Shown piece by piece: positions 49,889-58,223 of a stretch of 64,000 bases of DNA (positions are counted from its first letter, which is position 1; each line of letters opens with the position of its first letter). This DNA comes from an uncultured Alistipes sp. (lineage in GTDB: Bacteria > Bacteroidota > Bacteroidia > Bacteroidales > Rikenellaceae): contig CAJTYA010000013.1 in NCBI GenBank assembly GCA_910583985.1, positions 22,057 to 86,056 of the forward strand. The letters are read 5' to 3'. The notes below the pieces were generated by a model. It was not told where the DNA came from. It made no database searches and worked only from the letters and a program-made list of their open reading frames with translations. The position numbers and the translations under genes are program-made.

Positions 49889-50263
49889 ATGAAAATCGCG
49901 CACACGGCCCTCCGGGTCCGCGACCTCGAAACGATGCGGGCCTTCTACGAACGCTATTTCGGCGGGCGGAGCGGGGAGAAGTACGTCAACCCGGCCAAGG
50001 GTTTCGAATCGTACATGCTTCGTTTCGAGGAGACGACGCTGGAGATGATGCGCAGCCAGCATATCGACCGCACACTGCCCGAAGGCCTCGGTTTCTGCCA
50101 TATCGCCTTCTCGACAGGCAGCGCCGAGGAGGTCCGTCGCCTGACCGAACGGCTTCGGGCAGACGGCTATGCCATCCTGAGCGAACCCCGCACGACGGGA
50201 GACGGATATTTCGAAAGCGTCGCGGCCGATCCGGAAGGAAACCGAGTGGAAATCACAATCTGA
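49889..50263 (+). CDS. Glyoxalase/bleomycin-resistance (VOC) family protein
   Basis: A 124-residue small metal-dependent or ligand-binding VOC protein: MKIAHTALRVRDLETMRAFY at the start, GFCHIAFSTGSAEEVRRLTE mid-chain, and AADPEGNRVEITI at the end. The metal ligands typical of VOC enzymes fit His5, Glu52, His70 and the final Glu. The reaction is unknown. It lies 13 bases after ribBA and 6 before fmt, in the same run of genes. Confidence 0.9.
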   Translation: MKIAHTALRVRDLETMRAFYERYFGGRSGEKYVNPAKGFESYMLRFEETTLEMMRSQHIDRTLPEGLGFCHIAFSTGSAEEVRRLTERLRADGYAILSEPRTTGDGYFESVAADPEGNRVEITI

Positions 50264-50269
50264 AAAGAC

Positions 50270-51235
50270 ATGGAAGCCAAGAAACTGCGAATCGTCTATA
50301 TGGGTACGCCCGATTTCGCCGTAGCGCCGCTCAGGCGTCTGGTGGAGGAGGGTTACCGCATCGTGGCCGTCGTCACGACACCGGACAAGCCCGCCGGACG
50401 GGGACTCCGCATGCAACCCAGCGCGGTCAAACAGTACGCCCTGCAAGCCGGACTGCCCGTGCTGCAACCCGCCAAGCTCAAGGACCCCGAATTCGTCGAA
50501 CGGTTCCGCGCGTTAAAGGCCGATCTGGGTATCGTCATCGCCTTCCGCATGCTTCCCGAAGTGATCTGGTCGGCTCCGCGGCTCGGAACGTTCAACCTGC
50601 ACGCCTCGCTGCTGCCGCAATACAGGGGAGCCGCGCCGATCAATCGGGCGATCATCGATGGGGAGACCGAGACCGGCGTGACGACGTTCCTGCTCGACCA
50701 CGAAATCGACAAGGGTGCCATCCTCTGCCAAAGCCGCGTGCCGATCGCTCCCGACGACTGCGCCGGAAGCCTCCACGACAAACTCATGGAACGGGGCACG
50801 GAGTTAGTCGTCGAAACGGTCGAAAAGATCGCCGCAGGCGACATCCGCCCCATCGACCAGCGTACCGTCGAACCGGAGGTGCTGCGCGAAGCGCCGAAGA
50901 TATTCAAGGAAACCTGCCGGATCGACTGGACGAAAAACGGCAAGACCATCCACGACCTCGTCCGCGGACTGAGTCCTTATCCCGCCGCGTGGAGCGAACT
51001 GCACCGGGACGGGGAGGCCCCCCTCGGTGTGAAAATATACAAAACGCGACCCGAAAACGTCCGTCCCGACCACACGGCGGGCCGCATCGTCTCCGACGGC
51101 AAGACCGTGATCAAGGTCGCCTGCGCCGACGGCTATATCCATCTCGAAGAGTTGCAGATCGCAGGAAAGAAAAGAATGCCCGCAGCCGACCTGCTCCGGG
51201 GATTCAAAGGCCTCGAAACGTATCGGTTCGAATAA
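50270..51235 (+). CDS. fmt: Methionyl-tRNA formyltransferase
   Basis: A 321-residue enzyme that formylates initiator Met-tRNA using 10-formyl-THF. It begins LRIVYMGTPDFAVAPLRRLV. The catalytic residues fit NLHASLLPQYRGAAPINRAI (Asn and His) near residue 106 and FLLDHEIDKGAILC with Asp. The C-terminal tRNA-binding domain follows (IDWTKNGKTIHDLVRGLSPY). Normal length. Confidence 0.97.
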   Translation: MEAKKLRIVYMGTPDFAVAPLRRLVEEGYRIVAVVTTPDKPAGRGLRMQPSAVKQYALQAGLPVLQPAKLKDPEFVERFRALKADLGIVIAFRMLPEVIWSAPRLGTFNLHASLLPQYRGAAPINRAIIDGETETGVTTFLLDHEIDKGAILCQSRVPIAPDDCAGSLHDKLMERGTELVVETVEKIAAGDIRPIDQRTVEPEVLREAPKIFKETCRIDWTKNGKTIHDLVRGLSPYPAAWSELHRDGEAPLGVKIYKTRPENVRPDHTAGRIVSDGKTVIKVACADGYIHLEELQIAGKKRMPAADLLRGFKGLETYRFE

Positions 51236-51365
51236 CCTTCCGTAACAAGCACGACACGGCAAGCCGTCTCTAAAGAGAGGGGGGCGGAAATGCAGGGTCG
51301 TCGCGATCTTTTCCCTCCGGGACTTCCGCAGAGCCCGACACCGAATTTATCAACCCGATTACCAT

Positions 51366-52274
51366 ATGAAAAAGTTATCAATTCTTCTTATCGGCCTGTC
51401 GGTCGCTGCATGCTCCGTCTGCGAACAGGAGCAGCACCCCAACCGGGTGGACAGTATTCTGACCGTACTGAACGATCCGGGTACCTCCTCGGTGCTCGTC
51501 GTCGCCCACCGGGGCGACTGGAAACACAGCGTGGAGAACTCGCTGCCGGCTATACAGAACGCCATCGACATGCGGGTGGACGTCGTGGAAATCGACGTTC
51601 GTCGCACGGCGGACGGACGGCTCGTGCTGATGCACGACGCCACGATCGACCGGACGACGAACGGACAGGGCAAAGTAGCCGAACTGACGCTCGACTCGAT
51701 CAAGAAATGCCGGCTCAAAGCCCTCGACGGATCGCTCACCGAATGTCAGGTTCCCACGCTGGATGAAGTCTTCGAACTGAGCCGGGAGAAAATCATGCTC
51801 AATATCGACAAGGGATATGCCATCTTCGACGAAGTCTATGCGCTGGCCGACTCGATGGGCGTTACGCGCCAGATCATCATGAAAGGCACGCAACCCGTCG
51901 AACGAGTCATGGAAGACTTCGGTCCCTATCTCGGCAAAGTCATCTACATGCCCATCGTCAATCTGGACCGCGAGGGCGCCGCAGAAGCGATCGCCGGCTT
52001 TCAGGAGGGGATTCGCCCGCTCGCCTACGAACTGTTGTTCAAAAACGACACGAGCACGCTTCCGCTGAAAATCAAGGAGGAACTGGCAGGAAAAACATTG
52101 ATCTGGTACAACTCGATGTGGAACGGCATGTCGGGCAGCCGCTACGACGACCGGGCCGAAACGCAGCCCGACGAGGTCTATGGATCGCTGATCGACACGC
52201 TGGGCGCCCGCATCATCCAGACCGACCGTCCCGGTCCGCTCATCGAATACCTCGAATCCCGCGGACAGCACTAA
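51366..52274 (+). CDS. Lipoprotein glycerophosphodiester phosphodiesterase
   Basis: A 302-residue GDPD-type enzyme cleaving glycerophosphodiesters to glycerol-3-phosphate. The signal MKKLSILLIGLSVAACSVC has acylation expected at Cys16. Active-site motifs: VVAHRGDWKHSVENSLPAIQ with the first His, VDVVEIDVRRTADGRLVLMH (Glu-x-Asp) with HDATIDRTTNGQGKV, and LNIDKGYAI later. It is predicted to act in the periplasm or at the surface. It is separate from fmt (130-base gap) and followed by a strong terminator. Confidence 0.93.
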   Translation: MKKLSILLIGLSVAACSVCEQEQHPNRVDSILTVLNDPGTSSVLVVAHRGDWKHSVENSLPAIQNAIDMRVDVVEIDVRRTADGRLVLMHDATIDRTTNGQGKVAELTLDSIKKCRLKALDGSLTECQVPTLDEVFELSREKIMLNIDKGYAIFDEVYALADSMGVTRQIIMKGTQPVERVMEDFGPYLGKVIYMPIVNLDREGAAEAIAGFQEGIRPLAYELLFKNDTSTLPLKIKEELAGKTLIWYNSMWNGMSGSRYDDRAETQPDEVYGSLIDTLGARIIQTDRPGPLIEYLESRGQH

Positions 52275-52371
52275 AACCGGAGGAACCGGAAAGAAGCCCC
52301 TTAAGCACGAGGAAGGCTTCGCCCGGAAACGGCGAAAAGACTTTTCCGCACCGCATCCGGTCTATGAACGA

Positions 52372-52416
52372 GACGAAAGGGGTGAGCCGTCAATGGCTCA
52401 CCCCTTTCGTCTTATT
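52372..52416 (+). terminator. Intrinsic terminator after the GDPD gene
   Basis: A perfect 17-bp stem GACGAAAGGGGTGAGCC with its complement, 6-base loop, then TTATTAT. It lies 97 bases past the stop. Confidence 0.8.
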
Positions 52417-52804
52417 ATCCTTTACGTTCGAAACGTGCTTTCGGAAGAGGCCGGTCGTTCCCGTGCCGCCTCCGAAAGATTTCCGTTCTGTCGGAAGCGA
52501 AAAACGGACCGGTCGAAGATTTCAGGAGGATGTACCGGAACGATGCCGTCGTCTCCCGCTGTGTCGAAAATTTGCGGTCTATCCGGTACAGCCTGCCGGA
52601 GCGGGACGATCGCACAGCCCCGTTCACTGTCCGCCGACCACATCCGAACCTCCACGGAAAAATGTCCGTCTTACGACAGTCGGCCACCCGGAACCGCAGC
52701 CGGCGGCATCGCACCGGCCGAGACCGTCCGTCTCCCGATCGTGCGTCGGACGGCTTCTATCCATGCCGGCGGGACGATGGCTCCATGTGCGTCCGCAGCG
52801 CACG
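52417..52804. other. Gene-less tract
   Basis: No convincing gene or terminator seen between the GDPD terminator and the end of the M23 gene. Confidence 0.5.
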
Positions 52805-53866
52805 TCACCGGATTCTCAACTTCTGCCCGATGCGCAGCGTCGTGGTGGGTTTGATGCCGTTCAGGTCGCATATTTTTTTGACCGACACGCCGTATTTGAT
52901 CGCCAATCGGCCCAGTATGTCGCCCGAACGGACCGTATGATAGACGGACTTGTTCGCGCTCAACGACGCCTGTTTGGGTTTGTCGGGCTGCTGGGTGGCG
53001 GCTATGCGTTCGAGAATCTGTTCGGAAGTGAGCGTCGAATCGCCTTCCGCCGAAGCGAGCAGGGGAAAATCGTCGTCATCGTCCTCTTCGAGAATCTCCG
53101 AAGCGCGCGAATGGATGTTGAAAAACGATTTTTCGAGCGCGAACGTCTGATACTTGAGGCTTCCCGTCGGAAAATCGACGATGAATTCGGGATCGAACGT
53201 CTGGTCGCAATAACGCATTTCGAAATGCAGATGCGGTCCCCGGCTCCGTCCCGTATTGCCGCCGAAGCCGATGACCTGTCCCGCCTTCACATATTCATCG
53301 ACTGCCACGTTGAGCCGCGAGAGGTGGGCATGCCACGTTTCGAGCCCGTTGGGATGGCGCAGGATCACTAAATAGCCGAACCCTCCGGTGTTGTACTTGG
53401 CATAGCGCACCTTGCCGTCGAACGAGGCGTAGATGGGTTCCCCGACCCGGAGCGGAATATCGGCCCCGTTATGGTTCCGGCGCCGGCGGGGTCCGTACTT
53501 CGAAACGACGTTTCCCACGATGGGAGCGTGGAACCCGCTCAGATCGTGCACGAGGTTCAGCTCGACGGACGAAGGCAGATCGTCGTAGGCGATGCTCTTA
53601 TAAGCGAATACCTGCGAGGTATCCCAGTGTTGGGCATAGACGGGAAGCGAATCCAGCGGACAGGCGGGCCGCAGATAGCTCCACGTGTTGTTGGTATAGA
53701 GCACGATCTTCGTTTCGGGATCGGCCGTCGAAAGCGTATCCAACGGCCGGCAGGGGAGTTGCTCGATGGAGGGAGCCGACGGCACGGCGACGGTTCTCCG
53801 GGTCTGGGCTCCGGCTGCCCAAGCGCACAGCAGAGCCGCTATCGAAAAAAAGAGTCTGATTTTCAT
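52805..53866 (-). CDS. M23 metallopeptidase with C-terminal LysM domain
   Basis: A 353-residue secreted peptidoglycan endopeptidase of the LytM type. Signal peptide MKIRLFFSIAALLCAWAAGA. The catalytic domain is at about residues 130-245: NHNGADIPLRVGEPIYASFD (H...D zinc ligands), GLETWHAHLSRLNVAVDEYV and RGPHLHFEMRYCDQTFDPE (HLH). An acidic linker (EILEEDDDDDFP) follows, then a LysM wall-binding domain near residue 310 (YHTVRSGDILGRLAIKYGVS). It is the last gene of a leftward cluster with ddl and DUF3109. Confidence 0.95.
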   Translation of the reverse strand: MKIRLFFSIAALLCAWAAGAQTRRTVAVPSAPSIEQLPCRPLDTLSTADPETKIVLYTNNTWSYLRPACPLDSLPVYAQHWDTSQVFAYKSIAYDDLPSSVELNLVHDLSGFHAPIVGNVVSKYGPRRRRNHNGADIPLRVGEPIYASFDGKVRYAKYNTGGFGYLVILRHPNGLETWHAHLSRLNVAVDEYVKAGQVIGFGGNTGRSRGPHLHFEMRYCDQTFDPEFIVDFPTGSLKYQTFALEKSFFNIHSRASEILEEDDDDDFPLLASAEGDSTLTSEQILERIAATQQPDKPKQASLSANKSVYHTVRSGDILGRLAIKYGVSVKKICDLNGIKPTTTLRIGQKLRIR

Positions 53867-53953
53867 GTTTCCCTGTTTGCGTATCGTAAAACAATCGGCC
53901 GTTCCTGCGTCCCTTCGCGACGGAGCGGGAAACGGCACGCACGTTCGCACCGG

Positions 53954-54532
53954 CTATCGTTTCGCGTCGGCGACGAACTTTTCCGCCTCTTCGAGCGCTT
54001 CGAAAAAAGCTTCGCCGAAGCGCCGGACGATCGGTTCGCGCAAGGCCCGGTATACGGGTACCCCGTACCGGCGACCGGCCTCCCGCGCCGTGCGGCATAC
54101 CTCCCAGCGGTGGTAGTTCAGGCCCAGCGTCCCGTTGCCGAACACGCTGACCCGGATCGGGTAGAGATGGCAGGAGACGGGCTTGACGAAATCCGTCCGC
54201 CCTTCCTTGTACGCCCTTTCCACGGCACACATCGTCACGCCATTCTCCTCGAACGAGTAGGCGCACTCCCGGCCGTCGATGAGCGGAGTCGTATAATCGC
54301 CGTCCGCGTCCACCACGATGAACCCCTGCCGCTCAACGGCCTCGATGCCTTCGGGCTTCATATAGGGCTTATAGGCTTCGTATTCCGCTTCGAGCCGGTC
54401 CCCCTCGTCGAGTTCGAGCGGCGCGCCCGAATCGCCCTCCACGCAGCAGATGCCCTTGCAGCGTCGCAGATCGCAGCAGAACGTTTCGGTCAGCAGGTCG
54501 AGGCTGACGATTTTGTCGTCGATCTGGATCAT
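53954..54532 (-). CDS. DUF3109 family protein
   Basis: A 192-residue protein of the DUF3109 family common in Bacteroidetes, function unknown. The Cys-rich N-terminus TFCCDLRRCKGICCVEGDSG suggests a metal or Fe-S site, like the YkgJ group. Further conserved parts are CAYSFEENGVTMCAVERAY and KPVSCHLYPIRVS. It overlaps the end of ddl by 4 bases (ATGA), so the two are translationally coupled. Confidence 0.9.
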   Translation of the reverse strand: MIQIDDKIVSLDLLTETFCCDLRRCKGICCVEGDSGAPLELDEGDRLEAEYEAYKPYMKPEGIEAVERQGFIVVDADGDYTTPLIDGRECAYSFEENGVTMCAVERAYKEGRTDFVKPVSCHLYPIRVSVFGNGTLGLNYHRWEVCRTAREAGRRYGVPVYRALREPIVRRFGEAFFEALEEAEKFVADAKR

Positions 54533-55518
54533 GCGTTCGCTTTCGAGGTATCTTCGATAATCAGGTCGTAGAGCTCGCCGAGGCTCATTCCCATGCAGCG
54601 GGCCTGCTGCGGAACGATGCTGTGGGCACTCATGCCGGGGATCGTATTGACCTCGATCATATAGGGCTCGTCGCCCTTGACGATGAAGTCGATGCGCACT
54701 ACGCCGCGGCAGTTCAGCGCCTTGTAGGCCGAGAGAGTCATGGCGTTGACCTTGCGGACGACAGCCTCGTCCAGCGGAGCCGGCGTGATCTCGCGCGAGA
54801 GTCCTTCGTACTTGGCCTTATAGTCGAAAAATTCGGTCTCGCAGACCAGTTCCGTGATCGGGAAGACATATTCCCGCCCGCCGGCGATCATCACGCCGCA
54901 ACTGATCTCGCGGCCCTCGATGAACTCTTCGAGCAACACATGGTCGCTCTCGGCGAAAGCGGCCTCGACGGCCGGCAGCAGCTCCTCTTCGGTCTTGACC
55001 TTGGTCACACCGAAGCTGCTCCCGCTGGCGTTCGGCTTGACGAACAGCGGCAGGCCGAGTTCGGCGACGACCTTCCGGGGATCGAGCGCCCGATGACGGC
55101 CGACGAGAATTTCCCGCGCCAGAGGGATGCCCGTTCCGGCCACGGCCCGCTTGCAGGCCGACTTGTCGAACGTAATCACGGACGAAACGAAACCGCAGGA
55201 GGAGTAGGGAATGCCCATCATGTCGAGGTAGCCCTGCAAACGCCCGTCCTCGCCGGGCGTGCCGTGAATCACGATCAGAGCGTATTCGAGCCGGATTTTC
55301 TCTCCGCCGACAGTGAGCGAAAAATCATTCCGGTCGAGCTGGGTCGTCGTCCCGTCGGGCAGCTCGTAGGTCCAACTCCCGTGACGGAGCAGGATCGGGT
55401 ATACGTCGTATTTGTCCGGATCGAGGCATCGCTCGATCTGGGCGGCTCCTTCCATGGCGATCTTCCACTCCGAGGAATCGCCTCCGGCGAGCAGCGCTAT
55501 CTTCTTTTTCATCTTCAT
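54529..55518 (-). CDS. ddl: D-alanine--D-alanine ligase
   Basis: A 329-residue ATP-grasp enzyme making D-Ala-D-Ala for peptidoglycan. Substrate motifs: LIVIHGTPGEDGRLQGYLDM, GIPYSSCGFVSSVITFDKSA, then LPLFVKPNASGSSFGVTKVK, EEFIEGREISCGVMI, GVVRIDFIVKGDEPYMIEVN and TIPGMSAHSIVPQQARCMGM. Full length. The start could be either the first or third codon (MKMKK). A TPR gene precedes it by 55 bases. Confidence 0.96.
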   Translation of the reverse strand: MKMKKKIALLAGGDSSEWKIAMEGAAQIERCLDPDKYDVYPILLRHGSWTYELPDGTTTQLDRNDFSLTVGGEKIRLEYALIVIHGTPGEDGRLQGYLDMMGIPYSSCGFVSSVITFDKSACKRAVAGTGIPLAREILVGRHRALDPRKVVAELGLPLFVKPNASGSSFGVTKVKTEEELLPAVEAAFAESDHVLLEEFIEGREISCGVMIAGGREYVFPITELVCETEFFDYKAKYEGLSREITPAPLDEAVVRKVNAMTLSAYKALNCRGVVRIDFIVKGDEPYMIEVNTIPGMSAHSIVPQQARCMGMSLGELYDLIIEDTSKANA

Positions 55519-55573
55519 TCGGGTCGTTGTTTGACGAATGCAAAATTAATTTTTTCTCCGGTGAAAACCATCA

Positions 55574-55825
55574 TCAGGGATTGTACAAATCGCCGTAGCG
55601 GAACGCGAATATTTCGCGCAGCATGTCGATATACCCGTCCGCTTCGGGATCCGGCCCGGAAAGCTCCCGGACCCGGAGAAAATCGTTCAGCGCCTTGTCG
55701 AAGGCGCCAGCCTTGTGATGGAGCTTTCCGCGTCGCATGTAAAGCGCGCTGTCGTCCGGCGTCCGGGCGATGGCGCGGTCCAGCGCCTCGATTTCTTCGC
55801 ACAGAGCATCATTCGTCGTATCCAT
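55574..55825 (-). CDS. Small TPR-repeat protein
   Basis: An 83-residue cytoplasmic protein: MDTTNDALCEEIEALDRAIA, then TPDDSALYMRRGKLHHKAGA and FDKALNDFLRVRELSGPDPE, one to two TPR-like helix pairs (W/LYxRGxxxxxxGxxxxALxDF). The last part (YIDMLREIFAFRYGDLYNP) is typical of a short family found in Bacteroidetes next to nadD. It overlaps the end of nadD by 17 bases. Role unknown. Confidence 0.82.
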   Translation of the reverse strand: MDTTNDALCEEIEALDRAIARTPDDSALYMRRGKLHHKAGAFDKALNDFLRVRELSGPDPEADGYIDMLREIFAFRYGDLYNP

Positions 55826-56423
55826 ACAGTCTGTTTTCACGAATATACCGCCACACGCGGGGCGAAAGATCGTCTCCCGGATCTTCCCCTCCGGCGATCC
55901 GTCGCCGGATGTCCGTGGCCGCTCCCACGCCGGGCTGCACATCGTGCAGAAAAACGAGGCGCGGAGCCAGCGGCGTCCGCAGGGGAGGGTAGCCCTCGCG
56001 CGGATAGACGAGCACGGGAAAGCGGTCCAGAATCTCCCCGTACCGCACCCAACGGTCGAAACGCTCCGCGTTGTCGCTACCTATGAGCAGGGCGAAACGG
56101 CGTTCGGGATATTTTTCCCGCAACGTTTCGAGCGTCCGGATCGTGAGCGAGGGCTTCTCTAACGAAAATTCGATGTCCGACACGGCGATGCGGTCCCGTA
56201 ACGGAGAATCCTGCACGGCCAGACGAGCCATCGCCAGCCGGTGCCGTTCGGGTGCCAGTTCGCCGTCGTCCTTGAGCGGATTCTGCGGAGAGACGACCAG
56301 CCACAGCGCCTCGGCTCCCGTAATCCGAAGCGCGGCCTCGGCAATGGCGAGGTGGCCCGCACGGACGGGATTGAACGAGCCGAAAAAGAGCAGCGTCGAA
56401 GAGGGCAGGGAGACCATCCGCAT
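55809..56423 (-). CDS. nadD: Nicotinate-nucleotide adenylyltransferase
   Basis: A 204-residue enzyme making deamido-NAD from nicotinate mononucleotide and ATP. The N-terminal signature is TLLFFGSFNPVRAGHLAIAE. The usual (H/T)xGH nucleotidyltransferase motif here reads RAGH, with Arg (CGT) in place of the first His. Other conserved parts are VVSPQNPLKDDG, RHRLAMARLA, FALLIGSDNAERFDRW and the C-terminal TDIRRRIAGGE...RYIRENRLYG. ATG at 56423 overlaps the gmk stop by one base (TGATG). The altered motif leaves activity uncertain. Confidence 0.88.
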   Translation of the reverse strand: MRMVSLPSSTLLFFGSFNPVRAGHLAIAEAALRITGAEALWLVVSPQNPLKDDGELAPERHRLAMARLAVQDSPLRDRIAVSDIEFSLEKPSLTIRTLETLREKYPERRFALLIGSDNAERFDRWVRYGEILDRFPVLVYPREGYPPLRTPLAPRLVFLHDVQPGVGAATDIRRRIAGGEDPGDDLSPRVWRYIRENRLYGYDE

Positions 56424-56998
56424 CAGCCGATAAACGCTCCGACGATCCGTTCCGCCTCGGCCACGGCCCGTTCCAGCGAGTCGTTCACCACCGTGCGGTC
56501 GAACTGCGGCGCATGGGCGATCTCCTCGGCGGCCTTGGCGATCCTCCGTTCGATGACCTCCGGCGCATCGGTGCCCCGGCCCTCCAACCGCCGGCGCAGC
56601 TCCCCGACCGAAGGAGGCATGACGAAAAGAGAAAGAGCCTGCTCCCCGAATATCCTTTTCAGGTTGATGCCGCCCTTGACGTCCACGTCGAAAACGATCG
56701 TGTTCCCCTTGGCCCATATCCGCTCCAGTTCGCTGCGCAGCGTCCCGTAGCAGGTGCCCGCATAGACTTCTTCCCACTCGACGAACTCGCCGGAGGCGGC
56801 CCGCCGGGCGAACTCGGCATTGTCCATGAAATAATATTCGCGGCCGTGCACCTCCTTGCCGCGCGGCGCGCGGCTGGTGGCCGAAATCGAAAATTCGAGC
56901 CGGGGAAACTTCTCCAGCAAACGGTTTATGATGGTCGATTTCCCGGCGCCCGAAGGCGCGGAGAAAATAACAATTTTTCCTTGTGTCGATCGTGTCAT
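56423..56998 (-). CDS. gmk: Guanylate kinase
   Basis: A 191-residue enzyme phosphorylating GMP to GDP. P-loop: VIFSAPSGAGKSTIINRLLE near residue 12. GMP-binding region: FSISATSRAPRGKEVHGREY, with YYFMDNAEFARRAASGEFVE, and LSLFVMPPSVGELRRRLEGR later. It works in sequence with guaA's product. Start and stop are clear. It heads a coupled pair with nadD. Confidence 0.96.
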   Translation of the reverse strand: MTRSTQGKIVIFSAPSGAGKSTIINRLLEKFPRLEFSISATSRAPRGKEVHGREYYFMDNAEFARRAASGEFVEWEEVYAGTCYGTLRSELERIWAKGNTIVFDVDVKGGINLKRIFGEQALSLFVMPPSVGELRRRLEGRGTDAPEVIERRIAKAAEEIAHAPQFDRTVVNDSLERAVAEAERIVGAFIG

Positions 56999-57156
56999 AG
57001 CAATTCAGCGATGGGCCCCGACAGGCCCCGTTCCGCGCCCCGGAGACCGGCTCCGCGCATCTCCGTCCGCATCCGGATTTCGGACCGCCGTCGGAAAACA
57101 CACTTCCCGCCACGGCCTCCCGATGCCCGGCCCCCCCGGACGAAACGGGCGGGGAC

Positions 57157-58038
57157 TCAGAGTATGTTCAACAGTTGCTCTTTGATTTTTTCGAGCTCGT
57201 CCTTCATGCCGACGACCATTTTCTGCATCGTGGCCTCGTTGGCTTTCGAGCCCAGCGTATTGATCTCGCGCCCCATTTCCTGCGCGATGAAACCCAGTTT
57301 TCGCCCCACGCCCTCTTCGCTGCGCGAGACTTCGCGGAAATAGTCGCAATGGTTCTGCAACCGCACTTTCTCCTCGGTCACGTCGAGCTTTTCGAGGTAG
57401 TAGATCATCTCCTGTTCCAGACGGTTGCCGTCGACGGTGATGCCCAGCGACTCGATGTTCTCGCGGATGCGGTTGCGGATGGTCTCGGTACGCGCCTTTT
57501 CGTAGGGGAGAATGTCGTTCTTGAGTCGCTCGATGCGGTCGATCCGCCCCAGCAGGTCGGCGATCAGAATGGCCCCCTCCTGCACCCGGAACGCATCCAT
57601 GCGGTCCAACGCCTCGGCCACGGCTCCCTTGAGCGCCGCAAGCTCCTCGTCGGGAATCTCGGTCGTCTCGTTCTGCACCACATCCGGCAGGCGCAACACG
57701 GCCGCCACGGCGGCCGGGGCCATCGCCTCGTTCCACGACAGTCCGTTCCCGGCGACGATATCGCGGAGCTGAGCGAGGTAGTCGCCGAAAGCCTCCCGGT
57801 TGAGCGCGACGGAGCCGGCCCGGCCGATGGTCTCGTAGGAGATATAGACGTCCACTTTCCCGCGCAGCGCCCGTTTGGCCACGAGGTTGCGGATTTCGTA
57901 TTCGCTCTGGCGATAGAGGGACGGCACCCGCATCGACAAGTCGAGCTGTTTGCTGTTGAGCGAGCGGATTTCGACCGTTATTTTCTTATGTTCGAGCACG
58001 GCTTCGGCCTTCCCGTAGCCGGTCATGGATTTTATCAT
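57157..58038 (-). CDS. YicC family protein (stress-linked endoribonuclease family)
   Basis: A 293-residue YicC/YloC-family protein. The N-terminus MIKSMTGYGKAEAVLEHKKI is the family signature, with EIRSLNSKQLDLSMRVP next. The C-terminal DUF1732 part is GRKLGFIAQEMGREINTLGS, then KANEATMQKMVVGMKDELEK. The ATG at 58038 is used; the frame is open upstream but that part overlies the promoter. It is upstream of gmk, as in many genomes. Members are reported as endoribonucleases. Confidence 0.93.
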   Translation of the reverse strand: MIKSMTGYGKAEAVLEHKKITVEIRSLNSKQLDLSMRVPSLYRQSEYEIRNLVAKRALRGKVDVYISYETIGRAGSVALNREAFGDYLAQLRDIVAGNGLSWNEAMAPAAVAAVLRLPDVVQNETTEIPDEELAALKGAVAEALDRMDAFRVQEGAILIADLLGRIDRIERLKNDILPYEKARTETIRNRIRENIESLGITVDGNRLEQEMIYYLEKLDVTEEKVRLQNHCDYFREVSRSEEGVGRKLGFIAQEMGREINTLGSKANEATMQKMVVGMKDELEKIKEQLLNIL

Positions 58039-58061
58039 CGCGTTTCGTTTTAAAGCACCTA

Positions 58062-58069
58062 CAAAAATA
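58062..58069 (-). promoter_or_regulatory. Putative -7 box of the yicC-gmk cluster
   Basis: TATTTTTG on the minus strand, 24 bases before the yicC start. Confidence 0.5.
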
Positions 58070-58153
58070 AGCCAAAATTGTGTTAAAAAAAACAAATGCG
58101 TCCGGCCTATTGTAGAAAAACGGGGAAACCTTTCGTGTTTCGGAGATTTTTGG

Positions 58154-58161
58154 TACTTTTG
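58154..58161 (+). promoter_or_regulatory. Putative -7 box of serC-serA
   Basis: TACTTTTG, 63 bases before the serC start, divergent from the yicC box. Confidence 0.5.
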
Positions 58162-58223
58162 AAACGAAGTAATCGCATCGTAGAGCAAGAACATACCAAG
58201 TTAAATAAATTCCGTCAAAGACT

